A stretch of DNA of 64,000 bases from Dyadobacter alkalitolerans DSM 23607 (GTDB lineage: Bacteria; Bacteroidota; Bacteroidia; Cytophagales; Spirosomataceae). Positions 26,624 to 35,494 of the stretch are shown here, in pieces. How positions within the stretch are numbered: the stretch's first letter is position 1; each line of letters starts with the position of its first letter. The stretch spans positions 124,001 through 188,000 of the forward strand of contig NZ_AUAS01000005.1 of assembly GCF_000428845.1 (NCBI RefSeq). Reading direction: 5' to 3'. The position numbers were made by a program, and so were the translations under genes. The notes under the pieces are model-generated. The model saw nothing but the letters and a program-made list of their open reading frames with translations. It was not told the origin of the DNA and did not search any database.

Positions 26624-26647
26624 CAAAAGGTTAGCAGTATCCTTTTG
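26624..26647. promoter_or_regulatory. Inverted repeat, candidate HxlR operator
   Basis: CAAAAGG (26624-26630) and CCTTTTG (26641-26647) are perfect 7-bp arms 10 bp apart, between the DoxX and HxlR starts and 20 bp from the latter. A DoxX -7-like element (TATTTTTGC on the minus strand, 26583-26591) lies on the other side. Position suggests control of both genes. Confidence 0.45.
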
Positions 26648-26666
26648 GTTATTCTCAGCAATAATT

Positions 26667-27074
26667 ATGGATCAATTACATGGATTTTCAAGACCACATT
26701 CCGGTGCGGAATGTAATAGCAAATTAGGTGCAATCGGAGATGCGCTTTATGTAATTGGCGGAAAATGGCGGTTACGGATCATCGTGGCGCTAACGGAAGG
26801 CGGCTCGCGGTTCAATGAATTGCAGCGCATGCTGCCGGGAATCTCGCCGCGTGTCCTTTCCAACGAACTCAAAGAACTGGAAATAAACGGCTTTCTAACC
26901 AGAAATGTTTTTACAGACACGCCGGTTGTTGTGGAATATAAGCTTACACCATATAGCCGCACTCTGGACAGCGTGATGGGAGCACTTGTGGAATGGGGCG
27001 AAATGCACCGGATTAAAATACGCGAGGATGATATGCAGACTACAAAGCCTATTGCTCAGGAAGCGATACTGTAA
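26667..27074 (+). CDS. HxlR-family winged-helix regulator
   Basis: A 135-residue regulator from the ATG at 26667; earlier in-frame starts give hydrophobic sequence unlike the family. The signature IGGKWRLRIIVALTEG followed by RFNELQRMLPGISPRVLSNELKELE is typical HxlR. An N-terminal cysteine (AECNSK) sits near the position of the redox-sensing cysteine in some members, such as HypR. It is divergent from the DoxX gene and probably represses it through the inverted repeat between them. It overlaps the 3' end of the next convergent gene by 26 bp. Confidence 0.85.
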   Translation: MDQLHGFSRPHSGAECNSKLGAIGDALYVIGGKWRLRIIVALTEGGSRFNELQRMLPGISPRVLSNELKELEINGFLTRNVFTDTPVVVEYKLTPYSRTLDSVMGALVEWGEMHRIKIREDDMQTTKPIAQEAIL

Positions 27075-27975
27075 TATGCCACATGTCTCCCGAATTTGTC
27101 ACTTTCGGCGTGCCCCAAACACCCGGGCCGCCATCGGTCCGGAGATATACACCGAAAACCAGGCTGGTAACGTCTGAGCCGGTAACCATCAGGCTTCCGC
27201 AGGCGGCACCATTGCCGCAATGGCCGGTTATGGTGGATTTGGTATGTAAAATTTTAGTTTTGGAATCGTCCAGGACCAGCTCTTTACTTCCCGAGAGTTT
27301 GACTAATGTTCTGCCGGGCGTTTGAAGTTCCAGCTCTGTGGTAAAACCGAGGCGTTTATTCGCAAAATTGGTCGTTGCCCCTAGCCCAGCCAATGTGATC
27401 ACCGGATTATTGACCGGCCTGCTGAACTGCAAACGCAGCTTGCCGTAATAATAACGGCTTGTATCAGCAGTAGAAGCATTCGCAGCCTGCAATGGTTTTG
27501 CCGACAAAAAGACCTGCACTCCTACATTGGTGTACAAATTCACCCCGCGCCCCGCTTCTCCCTTCGGATGCGACGTAAAAAGCGTTCGTGCAGAATCCTC
27601 AAAATAATAATTGTTATTGACCACCGGAACAGATTTCACCTGCGTGGCACTCGCGCCCGAAGCCGCCCCGAATGTCATTCCAGTCACGTGCTGGGGAACA
27701 GTAATGTAAGGCTGATCATCGAAACTGAATGTGACGGTAAGGTCGGATTGGGGTTTTTGGAAATAAATGCCTTCGTCCTTGCTGCCGTTGTTGTTGACAA
27801 AAAAAGAGAGTGTTTGCGGAATTGAGGTCGGGCCCTTGGGGACGGGCGGACGGTAACTGTTATTAACGCCATCCTGTACAAATTCAAGCGTGTTTTGTGC
27901 GATAGTCGTTTGCGCTGTGATGCAGGCCATCAATAGGGAACACACCCGTATGTTCAGAGTCTGTTTTAAAAGCAT
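27049..27975 (-). CDS. Secreted protein of unknown family
   Basis: A 308-residue protein from the ATG at 27975 (MLLKQTLNIRVCSLLMACIT), which gives a normal signal peptide ending in TIAQ near residue 27; a longer start at 28170 makes no sense as secreted protein. The rest is beta-rich with many Asn, Gly and Ser residues, and two closing cysteines in HCGNGAACGS. No sorting domain is visible and no family was recognised. It overlaps the HxlR gene at its 3' end and stands alone upstream. A surface or periplasmic role is the most that can be said. Confidence 0.6.
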   Translation of the reverse strand: MLLKQTLNIRVCSLLMACITAQTTIAQNTLEFVQDGVNNSYRPPVPKGPTSIPQTLSFFVNNNGSKDEGIYFQKPQSDLTVTFSFDDQPYITVPQHVTGMTFGAASGASATQVKSVPVVNNNYYFEDSARTLFTSHPKGEAGRGVNLYTNVGVQVFLSAKPLQAANASTADTSRYYYGKLRLQFSRPVNNPVITLAGLGATTNFANKRLGFTTELELQTPGRTLVKLSGSKELVLDDSKTKILHTKSTITGHCGNGAACGSLMVTGSDVTSLVFGVYLRTDGGPGVWGTPKVTNSGDMWHITVSLPEQ

Positions 27976-28185
27976 GTGTAGTAAAAAAAAGAATCGTTGA
28001 GTTGTTTTTCTGCCGCAATATAATGTTTCAAGTGCATGGTTATAGCGGTACCAGTCACAAAAATCTGCAGACCTGTAACCGGCAACGCTATACAATGCAA
28101 TTTTAAGTATTTGAATATTAAGCCAGTGTGAACATTTGATGCATTCCTGAACGGATCGCAAATTTATCAAATGGCTGCTTCGACA

Positions 28186-29814
28186 TTACGGAACTGCGCG
28201 AAACCAGCGGTAACCGTAAGCTTCTAAGGTGATCGTATGTCGGCCCTTTTTGTCTGTTACACTTTCAATGTTGCTCATCAGGTCCGCAATGCGTGTGGCC
28301 CCTGCCATTTCCTCAGGAACGACCAGTTCCAAAGATTTTTCCTGGAAATTATGCCATATGAGCAAGATCTTATTTTTCCAGGTGTAACGCATGCCCAGGA
28401 TTTGATTTTGACCCGTATCCATAATTTCCCAGTTGCCGTAACCAATTTCCGGACACTCTTTTCGCATCCTTATCAGGGAGGTCATCCAGTTCAGCAGGGA
28501 ACTGGGCTCGCGCCGCTGATTCTCGACATTCACGTGATCATAAGCATAGTAACCTTCCTCAACCACCTGATGCACCAATGTTTCAGCTTGTGAAAAACCG
28601 CCTTGTTTTTCGCCCGTCCATTGCATAGGCGTCCTTACGGCGTCGCGCTCTTCCAGTTCGAGGTTATCACCCATGCCAATTTCATCACCATAACGGATAA
28701 CCGGCGTCCCCGGCAAGGAGAACATTAGGCTGTAAGCTAGTTCTGTTTGCTGCCTGCTGCCGAGCATAGGTGAAAGCCTGCGCCGGATGCCCCGATCATA
28801 AAGTTGCATATGTTTTTCAGGACCAAACCTTTCGAAAACAATCTGCCGCTCTTCCTCGGTCAGCCTGCCCAGGTCCAGCTCGTCGTGGTTGCGGAGGAAA
28901 TGCGCCCACTGGCTGGTGCCGGGAATGTCCCTTGTCGCTTCCAGCGCCTTAATCAGCGGACGCGTGTCGGCAGTGGCCAGGGCGTAGAATGTATATTGGT
29001 TGACAAAAAAATTAAACATTAAATGAATGCCGTCACCGTCTTCCCCAAAGTACTTTTTGCTTTCATCCGGTAACACATTCGCTTCTCCCAAAAGCACTGC
29101 GTCGCCTTTCCGCCATTGCAGAAACTTCCGCATTTCTTTCAGGTATTCAAAATGCAATGCGGGTTCACCGCCCTTTTTGGAAGTGCTCGATTCAAGTATA
29201 AATGGCACGGCGTCCACACGGAAACCTGCGATCCCGAGTTCGAGCCAGTAACCCATAATCTTATTTATTTCTTCCCTTACCTCGGGATTGTCTGTATTCA
29301 GATCGGGCTGGAATTCGTAGAAACGGTGAAAATAATATTCTTTTGACTCCTTATCCTTTGTCCAGGTGGCCTTTTGTACACCCGGAAAAACCATGCCTTT
29401 GTTCCAGTCCGCCGGCCTCTTCTCCGACCATACATACCAGTCCCTTTTTGGACTATCCTTTGAAGACCGTGCTTCCTTGAACCAGCGGTGCTCGTCGGAA
29501 GTGTGATTCACAACAAGATCGATAATGACCTTTATGCCCAGTTTACGGGCCTTATGAATGAAGCTTACAAAGTCGCCGCTGGAACCGTGGCGTGGATCTA
29601 CGCCGTAAAAGTCGCTGATATCGTAACCATTGTCACGGTTGGGTGTGGGTTGAAAAGGTGCCAGCCAGATCGTGTCTAACCCTAATGCATGCAGATAATC
29701 GAGCCGGTTGCAAAGTCCTTCAAAATCGCCCGTTCCGTCACCATTTGCATCCATGAATGTTTCGAGATCGAGGCTGTAAATCACCGCGTTTTTATACCAA
29801 AGGTCTTCGAGCAT
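28186..29814 (-). CDS. Alpha-amylase-family (GH13) enzyme, trehalose-synthase-like
   Basis: A 542-residue enzyme from the ATG at 29814; an upstream start at 29898 adds unconvincing residues that overlap the terminator of the next gene. The four GH13 motifs are readable: DLVVNHTS, GFRVDAVPF (nucleophile Asp), LLGEANV (acid/base Glu) and FLRNHDELD. It lacks a signal peptide and is therefore cytoplasmic. The start DLWYKNAVIYSLDLETFMDAN resembles maltose alpha-D-glucosyltransferase/trehalose synthase, which rearranges maltose to trehalose; plain oligosaccharide hydrolysis is the alternative. It stands alone, 22 bases from a strong terminator that ends the DUF2723 gene. Confidence 0.85.
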   Translation of the reverse strand: MLEDLWYKNAVIYSLDLETFMDANGDGTGDFEGLCNRLDYLHALGLDTIWLAPFQPTPNRDNGYDISDFYGVDPRHGSSGDFVSFIHKARKLGIKVIIDLVVNHTSDEHRWFKEARSSKDSPKRDWYVWSEKRPADWNKGMVFPGVQKATWTKDKESKEYYFHRFYEFQPDLNTDNPEVREEINKIMGYWLELGIAGFRVDAVPFILESSTSKKGGEPALHFEYLKEMRKFLQWRKGDAVLLGEANVLPDESKKYFGEDGDGIHLMFNFFVNQYTFYALATADTRPLIKALEATRDIPGTSQWAHFLRNHDELDLGRLTEEERQIVFERFGPEKHMQLYDRGIRRRLSPMLGSRQQTELAYSLMFSLPGTPVIRYGDEIGMGDNLELEERDAVRTPMQWTGEKQGGFSQAETLVHQVVEEGYYAYDHVNVENQRREPSSLLNWMTSLIRMRKECPEIGYGNWEIMDTGQNQILGMRYTWKNKILLIWHNFQEKSLELVVPEEMAGATRIADLMSNIESVTDKKGRHTITLEAYGYRWFRAVP

Positions 29815-29853
29815 AGGTTTGAGATTTGTTGATTTTGCAAAAACCGTAAAAAA

Positions 29854-29887
29854 GCAATGCCATGAAACCTGCGTCTCATGGCATTGC
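29854..29887 (-). terminator. Intrinsic terminator of the DUF2723 gene
   Basis: A perfect 12-bp stem, GCAATGCCATGA (29854-29865) with TCATGGCATTGC (29876-29887), loop 10 bases. Read on the minus strand it is followed by TTTTTTA. It lies just past the DUF2723 stop at 29906. Confidence 0.9.
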
Positions 29888-29905
29888 CAGCATGGCACCG
29901 ACGTG

Positions 29906-32881
29906 CTAATTGCCTCCGCTATACATATTAAATGCTAGTAAATGTTTCCTGAAAATAGCCTCATACTTTTCTGCTTCGGCATCCTTTTTCGCGCGTTTGC
30001 ATTCCTGAACAATGGTTTGCAGCATATAAAGATCCACATTCACATCGCGGTTCCTGGTGCCGCCGTTCTCCTTGGCCCACGTCAGGTTTTCGTCCGATCG
30101 CAGTGCCATAATGCGGGCGGAATCCAAAGCTTTTTTATCCTCGCCGACATCAAACAACATGCCCACAAAACCCACTGAAAACTGGTCAAACGGAATGGTG
30201 TCGTCCGGCATTACGGTCATGGCCGTGTTCACTACTTTCTTCGCTTTTTTCAAGTCATTTTCGGCGATTAGCTGGCCTGCGAGGCGTAGGAACGAGATCC
30301 TGGCCGTAGCAACGGGCGAGCCGCGATACGTGTCATCGTGATACACTTTGGGGTTATTCAGCGAACGCCACTGCATTTTTTTCATCATGTTATCATACAT
30401 AATTTCAGAATTGACGTAACCATCCGAAGCGCCCTGAACGCGTACAGGCAACAGTCGGTAAGTGTAACCTTCGAGCTGCAAATATTCCTGTAAACCCAGA
30501 TTGTGCGTGGCGCCCATTGTGGATGAAAAATAGACGGGCCGCTTCCAGTTATTGGTTGCGATAATGTCCAGCATCACGAGGTCGCTTTTGTAAAGATCAT
30601 TGGTTCCAATGTCCCAGCTCATTGAATCGGTGAGCATAGGCAGCAAATCATTTTTGACAATGCTCATGGACCGGACCTTTTGCGCATCGACGGGTAAAAA
30701 AAGTGTGGAAGAAGGTAAAATTGAGGTCATATCACCGCTCGTCAGCGGAACCTGGATCGCCTTATTTTCCTGATTGATCAAATCAAGATATTCTTTCAGG
30801 TTAATTCCGTTCCTGACGGACGGGATTTCGTAAAAGGGCACGAATTCATTCTTCCCGGTTGCATAATCGTCCAGATCCAGCGAGAGTGGCAAGGCTTCCG
30901 AAAGGTTCGTTTTGCGTCTTAGCTGCTCAATGTACCAGTCTATACCCAGGAATGTCTGCACACATACGCGCACGTCCGTGCGAACGCCCTCCACTTCCTG
31001 CAAATACCACAATGGGAACGTATCATTATCGCCTCCCGTAAAAAGTATCGCATTAGGCGCACACGAATTGAGCAGATTTCTGGCAAAGTCGACAGAATGA
31101 TATCGGTCGCTCCGGTCGTGATTATCCCATCCTCTCGCCAGCATGATTAGTGGCACCGACAGGCTCGCAGACACGGCCAGCGCAGTCCTAAGCTTAGGTG
31201 TTTTAATTAATTTGCGTAAAAAACCTGCAACAGCCATTACGCCAAATCCGATCCAGATGCAGAAAATGTAAAATGAGCCTACGTAAATGTAATCGCGCTC
31301 CCTCGGTTCTGCGGGCGGTGAATTGAGATAAACGACAAGCCCTACTCCTGTAAGAACGAACAGCAAGCCGAGCACCAGCAACTCGTTCCGCCGTTTCCCG
31401 TACATCCATACGAGGCCTGCAATGCCCAGCAAAAGCGGCAGCATATAAAAGTTGTTATGGCCCCTGTTTGTGGCAATAGACGAAGGAAATTTGCCGACAG
31501 CCTGCCAGGGCATCACCGTCCCCGCTCCTTCCTTATCACTTTCACGCCCGGCAAAATTCCAGAGAAAATAACGCCAGTACATATGCCCCATCTGGTGTGA
31601 GAACAGGTAAAGAAGGTTGTGCGTCATGGTTGGCTGCTTCCCTTCCGCAAGGCCTGTCATCTGCTGGTAAAGCTGCGGGTGGCCCGGCTGCGCGCTGTAC
31701 ATGCGTGGAAAAAGAATGTTACTGCCTGGCGCATATTTGTAAACCGGCCGGTAATCAATGACGACATATTTGCCATCTTTCTTGCGGTAAACCGGCGCTC
31801 CGCGCTCCTGGCTGATTGGCTTCGAAGTGAAGGACGGGCCCCATAAGAGCGGTCTGCTTTCGTATTGTTCCCTCTTCAAATAAGAAACGAAACGCAGCAC
31901 ATCGCTTGGATTGTTCTCATTAATAGGCGGGTTAAATTCCGAACGAACCAGCACCATCATATAAGACGAATAGCCAATGAGCACAAAAACCAATGACAGC
32001 AAAGCAGTGTTGAGTAGCACTTTCCCCCTCTTGTGCGCGTAGCGCACCGACCAGCTTAATGTTCCCAGAAATAGCACGACGAAAAAGATGATTCCGGAGT
32101 TAAACGGAAGGCCCAGCGTATTGACAAAAAAGATCTCAAACTTTCCCGCCAGATCCGGCAAGCCAGGAATAATGCCGGAGTTAATGATCGCTAATACAGC
32201 CAATCCACCGCCGAATGCCAGACTCCGGCCTATAATGGTCGGTTTGGGATATATTTTGAAATAATAAACCAAAGCCAGGGCCGGAATCGTGACCAGGTTG
32301 AGCAAATGCACACCGATAGAAATGCCAGTGAGATACGCAATCAGGATCAGCCAGCGGTTTGCCGTAGATGGGTCCTGTGTCTCCTCCCACTTGAACACGG
32401 CCCAGATTACAATGGCCGTAAAAAAAGATGACATTCCATAAACCTCAGCCTCTGCTGCTGAAAACCAGAATGAGTCCGACCAGGCGTATGCCAGGGCGCC
32501 GGTAAGGCCGGAAAAAATGACGAGTACTGCCTCGGATTGGCTGAGCTGTTCCGCTGTTTTACCAATGAATTTCCGAACCAGCAATGTAATGGTCCAGAAC
32601 AAAAAGAGAATGGTAAAGGCACTGCTGAGCACCGAAACCATATTGACCCAGTACGCTACACGCGTCACATCCCCAAGCGCCAGCAAGGAGAAGAGCCGGC
32701 CGATGAGCAGAAAAAAAGGTGCTCCCGGCGGATGGGGCACCTGTAATTTAAAGGCCGCGGCAATGAATTCGCCGCAATCCCAAAAACTCGCCGTACGCTC
32801 CATAGTTAGTACGTAAGTAAGGAATGCAGTTGAGAAGACTGCCCAGCCCGTAATGTTGTTCCATTTTTTGAAATGTGTCAT
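29906..32881 (-). CDS. DUF2723 polytopic membrane protein, GT-C-like
   Basis: A 991-residue membrane protein from the ATG at 32881 (MTHFKKWNN). It has about ten to twelve hydrophobic segments in the first 600 residues and a soluble C-terminal part. The opening TMERTASFWDCGEFIAAAFKL with acidic residues in the first extracytoplasmic loop is typical of DUF2723, often compared with protein O-mannosyltransferases (GT-C fold). A role in surface glycosylation is the common inference but is not shown. It ends at a strong hairpin terminator. Nearly every Bacteroidota genome carries one or two copies, so it adds weight to the assignment of the host. Confidence 0.85.
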   Translation of the reverse strand: MTHFKKWNNITGWAVFSTAFLTYVLTMERTASFWDCGEFIAAAFKLQVPHPPGAPFFLLIGRLFSLLALGDVTRVAYWVNMVSVLSSAFTILFLFWTITLLVRKFIGKTAEQLSQSEAVLVIFSGLTGALAYAWSDSFWFSAAEAEVYGMSSFFTAIVIWAVFKWEETQDPSTANRWLILIAYLTGISIGVHLLNLVTIPALALVYYFKIYPKPTIIGRSLAFGGGLAVLAIINSGIIPGLPDLAGKFEIFFVNTLGLPFNSGIIFFVVLFLGTLSWSVRYAHKRGKVLLNTALLSLVFVLIGYSSYMMVLVRSEFNPPINENNPSDVLRFVSYLKREQYESRPLLWGPSFTSKPISQERGAPVYRKKDGKYVVIDYRPVYKYAPGSNILFPRMYSAQPGHPQLYQQMTGLAEGKQPTMTHNLLYLFSHQMGHMYWRYFLWNFAGRESDKEGAGTVMPWQAVGKFPSSIATNRGHNNFYMLPLLLGIAGLVWMYGKRRNELLVLGLLFVLTGVGLVVYLNSPPAEPRERDYIYVGSFYIFCIWIGFGVMAVAGFLRKLIKTPKLRTALAVSASLSVPLIMLARGWDNHDRSDRYHSVDFARNLLNSCAPNAILFTGGDNDTFPLWYLQEVEGVRTDVRVCVQTFLGIDWYIEQLRRKTNLSEALPLSLDLDDYATGKNEFVPFYEIPSVRNGINLKEYLDLINQENKAIQVPLTSGDMTSILPSSTLFLPVDAQKVRSMSIVKNDLLPMLTDSMSWDIGTNDLYKSDLVMLDIIATNNWKRPVYFSSTMGATHNLGLQEYLQLEGYTYRLLPVRVQGASDGYVNSEIMYDNMMKKMQWRSLNNPKVYHDDTYRGSPVATARISFLRLAGQLIAENDLKKAKKVVNTAMTVMPDDTIPFDQFSVGFVGMLFDVGEDKKALDSARIMALRSDENLTWAKENGGTRNRDVNVDLYMLQTIVQECKRAKKDAEAEKYEAIFRKHLLAFNMYSGGN

Positions 32882-33017
32882 GTCAAGTCCCGTTTTTTCT
32901 GTGCCCAAAGCTATGGAAAGCGCTTTGAAGCAATATCCGCCTAACTCTTAAAAAAAGTTAAGCGAATAACTCAGAATCAACTATTTAACTTAATTTAACA
33001 TGACGAGCGGCCAGTGA

Positions 33018-33152
33018 CTATCTGCCTAAAATTTGATAAAGTGCGTATATAGCGGAAAGCCAAAGGAGCGATCCGGCGGTGATAGTAAAAACAAGGGCTC
33101 CGATAAAAGGCAGAGCGCGGGAGTTCATTTCGAATTGGATAAGTCTGGCCAT
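33018..33152 (-). CDS. Small single-pass membrane protein (44 residues)
   Basis: This short frame starts with ATG at 33152 and ends TAG at 33018. The sequence has a basic/hydrophilic start (MARLIQFEMNSRAL) and a long hydrophobic run (PFIGALVFTITAGSLLW onward), then NH near the C-terminus. A purine-rich stretch GAAAGAAGAAG lies directly before the ATG. A weak promoter (TTG, 18 bp, TATATTTA) lies upstream around 33205-33235. It was found by reading the sequence between the two larger genes. Function unknown. Confidence 0.5.
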   Translation of the reverse strand: MARLIQFEMNSRALPFIGALVFTITAGSLLWLSAIYALYQILGR

Positions 33153-33306
33153 CTTCTTCTTTCTGCAATAATTTTCTGATAGGGTTATGCACTGACCGGA
33201 GCGGCCATCTTTGTGTAAATATAATTATTGTTGAATTAGTGCAATTCATGTATCCAGAAACTACTTGTGCGAACATATTGACACCTTGTAGCAAATATTC
33301 GACAAA

Positions 33307-33963
33307 TTAGGAATGATAAAAGCCGGAGTTGTCCTTTTTGTAGATTTCTACTTTCTTGAATAACTCGAGAACATTGGTTACTTCGAGCTTTTCGAAGATC
33401 CTTGCCTTGTAAGTGCTTACCGTGCTCTCTTTAATGTTAAGTTCGATGGCAATGTCTTTGGTCCACTTCCCGGTGAGAAGCATATCCATAATTTCCAATT
33501 CCCGGTTTGAGAGAATCTCCAAGGGGCTTTCGCGACTTTCTCTTTCCACCAATGTGTTGTTAACCAGCTGCTGCTGAACCACATTACTGATATATGTACC
33601 TCCGTTCAATACCGAAGTTACTGCCCTTTCCAACTCTTCATTACTAGTATCTTTGGGCAAAAAGCCATTCGCGCCGGCTTTCACATAATGCAACGCATAC
33701 AGTTCTTCCTCCTGTGACGAGAAAACCAGAATCTTAACATTTTCCTGCACAGACCTGATCCTCGGGATCATATTGAAAGCCTCGCCGCCGGGAATCCGAA
33801 TATCTAATATGACCAGGTCAAAATGCCTGGTTTGCAGCACTCTAAGTGTTTCATTGAAACTGGCTGCTTCTCTGATATCCACAGCTGGTATAACGTCCTC
33901 AATCAGCAACTTCACGCCCATCCGCACTATTGAATGATCCTCTACTAACAAAATCGTTTTCAT
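33307..33963 (-). CDS. LuxR/NarL-family response regulator
   Basis: A 218-residue regulator from the ATG at 33963; a GTG six bases earlier is a possible alternative. The N-terminal receiver has the acidic pair in LVEDHS, the phosphoacceptor Asp in LVILDIRIPGG and the conserved Lys in GFLPKDTS. The C-terminal LuxR helix-turn-helix starts at ILSNRELEIMDMLLTGKW and ends VTNVLELFKKV. It would bind DNA when phosphorylated. The only kinase gene nearby, 78 bp upstream on the same strand, is truncated, so the phosphate source is uncertain. Confidence 0.88.
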   Translation of the reverse strand: MKTILLVEDHSIVRMGVKLLIEDVIPAVDIREAASFNETLRVLQTRHFDLVILDIRIPGGEAFNMIPRIRSVQENVKILVFSSQEEELYALHYVKAGANGFLPKDTSNEELERAVTSVLNGGTYISNVVQQQLVNNTLVERESRESPLEILSNRELEIMDMLLTGKWTKDIAIELNIKESTVSTYKARIFEKLEVTNVLELFKKVEIYKKDNSGFYHS

Positions 33964-34041
33964 CAACACTGTTATTTCTTATTTCCTCTAAAAGTAGTTT
34001 AATATCAAGGAATATTGCATAGAAGCCAGGCTACAATAAAC

Positions 34042-34590
34042 TCATTTCTGGAAAATGATGTGAATCGATGCACCGTGTGTTTTGTCGGATTCGGCCAGCA
34101 GGCGCGCGTTAATCAATGCGCTTACTTCCTTTACAATCACCAGCCCCATTCCAAAGCTATCGGGATCCAGTCCGGCGCTGGGCACTTTCTCATCGCTATT
34201 GATCCACCGGATGATCGCGGGCTCCATTCCGGGCCCGGTGTCCTTCACGATGACGTGAAGCGAATCACGATAATCTGTATGCGTTACTTCAATGATGCCC
34301 CTGCTGGTCACTTTGTTTGCATTGTCGATCAGGTTATGGAGCACAATGCTGAGTAATTGTAAATTGCTTTTCAGGATTACGCCTTGCGACACCGTATTGA
34401 TAAATTGATTGCCGCTGCTTTCCGCTTCGGCCATAAAAATGGCAAACTTCTGATCAACCAGTTCGTGCACGTCGAGATAATTGAAAGTCACACGCGTATT
34501 CCTGTAGCGAAACTGCGTGTATTCAAGCAGGTTTTTCATAAAATGATAAAGCCGGTAACTCGACTGGCTTATAGCGCGGATCGTAGGCAA
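34042..34590 (-). pseudogene. Truncated histidine kinase: ATPase module without the phosphoacceptor
   Basis: A 182-residue fragment. Its start reads DLPTIRAISQSSYRLY after a TGA, the position where HisKA domains have the phosphoacceptor His. Only the last helix of the dimerisation domain and the HATPase module remain, with LSIVLHNLIDNANKV (N box), VKDTGPGMEP (G1) and FGMGLVIVKEV (G2). No sensor, no membrane segment. Possible starts are a TTG at 34590 and an ATG at 34539. A good promoter (34665-34694) lies upstream, so it may still be expressed as a stand-alone ATPase. The LuxR regulator follows 78 bp on. Decay of a once full sensor kinase is the simplest reading. Confidence 0.7.
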
Positions 34591-34664
34591 GTCTCACGGC
34601 TCCGAAACAATAATGATGGGTTGTAACGACTTTTGAAAGAGGGAGGATACCTGAAATAAAAACC

Positions 34665-34694
34665 CAAATCTACCTAAATAAATGTCACTCGCAA
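34665..34694 (-). promoter_or_regulatory. Consensus Bacteroidota promoter for the kinase-regulator operon
   Basis: On the minus strand, TTG (34692-34694) is followed after exactly 19 bp by TAGATTTG (34665-34672). This fits the -33/-7 consensus TTG-N19-TAnnTTTG. The expected start near 34657 is about 70-120 bases before the first possible start codons of the kinase fragment. Confidence 0.7.
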
Positions 34695-34763
34695 TGTAGA
34701 GAAATCGCTACAAGAGAATTTACAGCTATCTACAACCAAAATTGCTTTGACATTGTAAATTTG

Positions 34764-34895
34764 TCTGTTCTTTCTTTTGGAATGGCTTGTGTTATTGGCA
34801 GAAAGAATCACCCAGGAGTGAACGTAATGAAATACGTTATAAACGTTGAGTATATCTTACACCTTCCGGCCCTGCCGTGAAGGTGTTTTGTTTTT
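34764..34895 (+). ncRNA. Candidate small RNA or short mRNA ending in a terminator
   Basis: A -7-like TAAATTTG (34756-34763) lies 100 bases before a terminator hairpin: CACCTTC (34860-34866) with GAAGGTG (34879-34885), an inner GGC/GCC pairing, then TTTTGTTTTTT. Between them are an inverted repeat AACGTA/TACGTT and a 32-codon frame (34782-34880) that ends inside the terminator. No larger plus-strand gene runs into this terminator, so it should end a transcript of its own. No -33 element is visible, so the start is uncertain. Confidence 0.4.
34860..34895 (+). terminator. Plus-strand intrinsic terminator with no gene upstream
   Basis: A 7-bp stem CACCTTC/GAAGGTG, with a 12-base loop that can fold further, followed by TTTTGTTTTTTA on the plus strand. 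All recognised genes around here lie on the minus strand; see the candidate RNA ending here. Confidence 0.7.
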
Positions 34896-35011
34896 TATGA
34901 TACGGCGTTGAGAAACCGGGAGAAGTTAAGCAGAGGAAAGAGAGCAGGTAATGTGCTTACTTTTTTATTGCAACAGAGGAACGACTTAAATTTTAGTAAT
35001 TGTCGGAAGTG

Positions 35012-35221
35012 CTAGTTTTCCCTGGCTTTTTCCTGTGCCTGTCTTTTGGATTTTTTCACTTCCCCCGGCGTAAACTCACCATTGATCCATCTTACAAAAT
35101 TCTTTGATTGAACCTGGTAGACCTGTGCGGACAAAGGTTTCAAATCTGAATTTTCAATTTCCTTTAGATAATCTGCAAGTAACCGGTTAATCTCTTCCAA
35201 ATACTGACTCTGCGTTCTCAT
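35012..35221 (-). CDS. Small hypothetical protein
   Basis: A 69-residue protein from the ATG at 35221 (MRTQSQYLEEINRLLADYLK). It is hydrophilic and charged, mostly helical at the start, then FVRWINGEFTPGEVKKSKRQ with a basic C-terminus. No signal peptide or membrane segment. No family recognised. It stands alone on the minus strand between the candidate RNA and the adhesin-like operon end. The amino-acid mix looks coding. Confidence 0.45.
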   Translation of the reverse strand: MRTQSQYLEEINRLLADYLKEIENSDLKPLSAQVYQVQSKNFVRWINGEFTPGEVKKSKRQAQEKAREN

Positions 35222-35436
35222 GTGCAATGTTTAATTAATAATGATAATGTGTTTAAATTAAGTCTGAAACAGGCAGACTCTTCCTTTAATCGAATGCAAT
35301 TATAATTATTCATTTTTTCGCAATTTTATTTTTGGGGTGATCCCTCGTTTTTTCAGGGTGTAATGTGATTTTGGCGGGGAAACCCTCTTTGCAGCTAACC
35401 CAACCGGCTTCGTAATGCCAGTCCTTATATATGCGA

Positions 35437-35467
35437 TAAGGGCTATACGCAATGCGTACAGCCCTTA
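35437..35467 (-). terminator. Hairpin downstream of the ECF operon
   Basis: TAAGGGCT (35437-35444) pairs with AGCCCTTA (35460-35467), and inside it TACGC pairs with GCGTA, with one mismatch between. It lies 28 bp past the stop of the second adhesin-like gene (35495). A T-run is lacking, so it may be a weak terminator or an RNA stabiliser. Confidence 0.5.
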
Positions 35468-35494
35468 CTGTTCATGGCTAATTTATATTGAAAA

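Noticed and set aside
34591-34660. An intact sensor kinase extending upstream of 34590
   Set aside because: A TGA lies in frame just before the fragment and no membrane or sensor segment could be read in any frame nearby.
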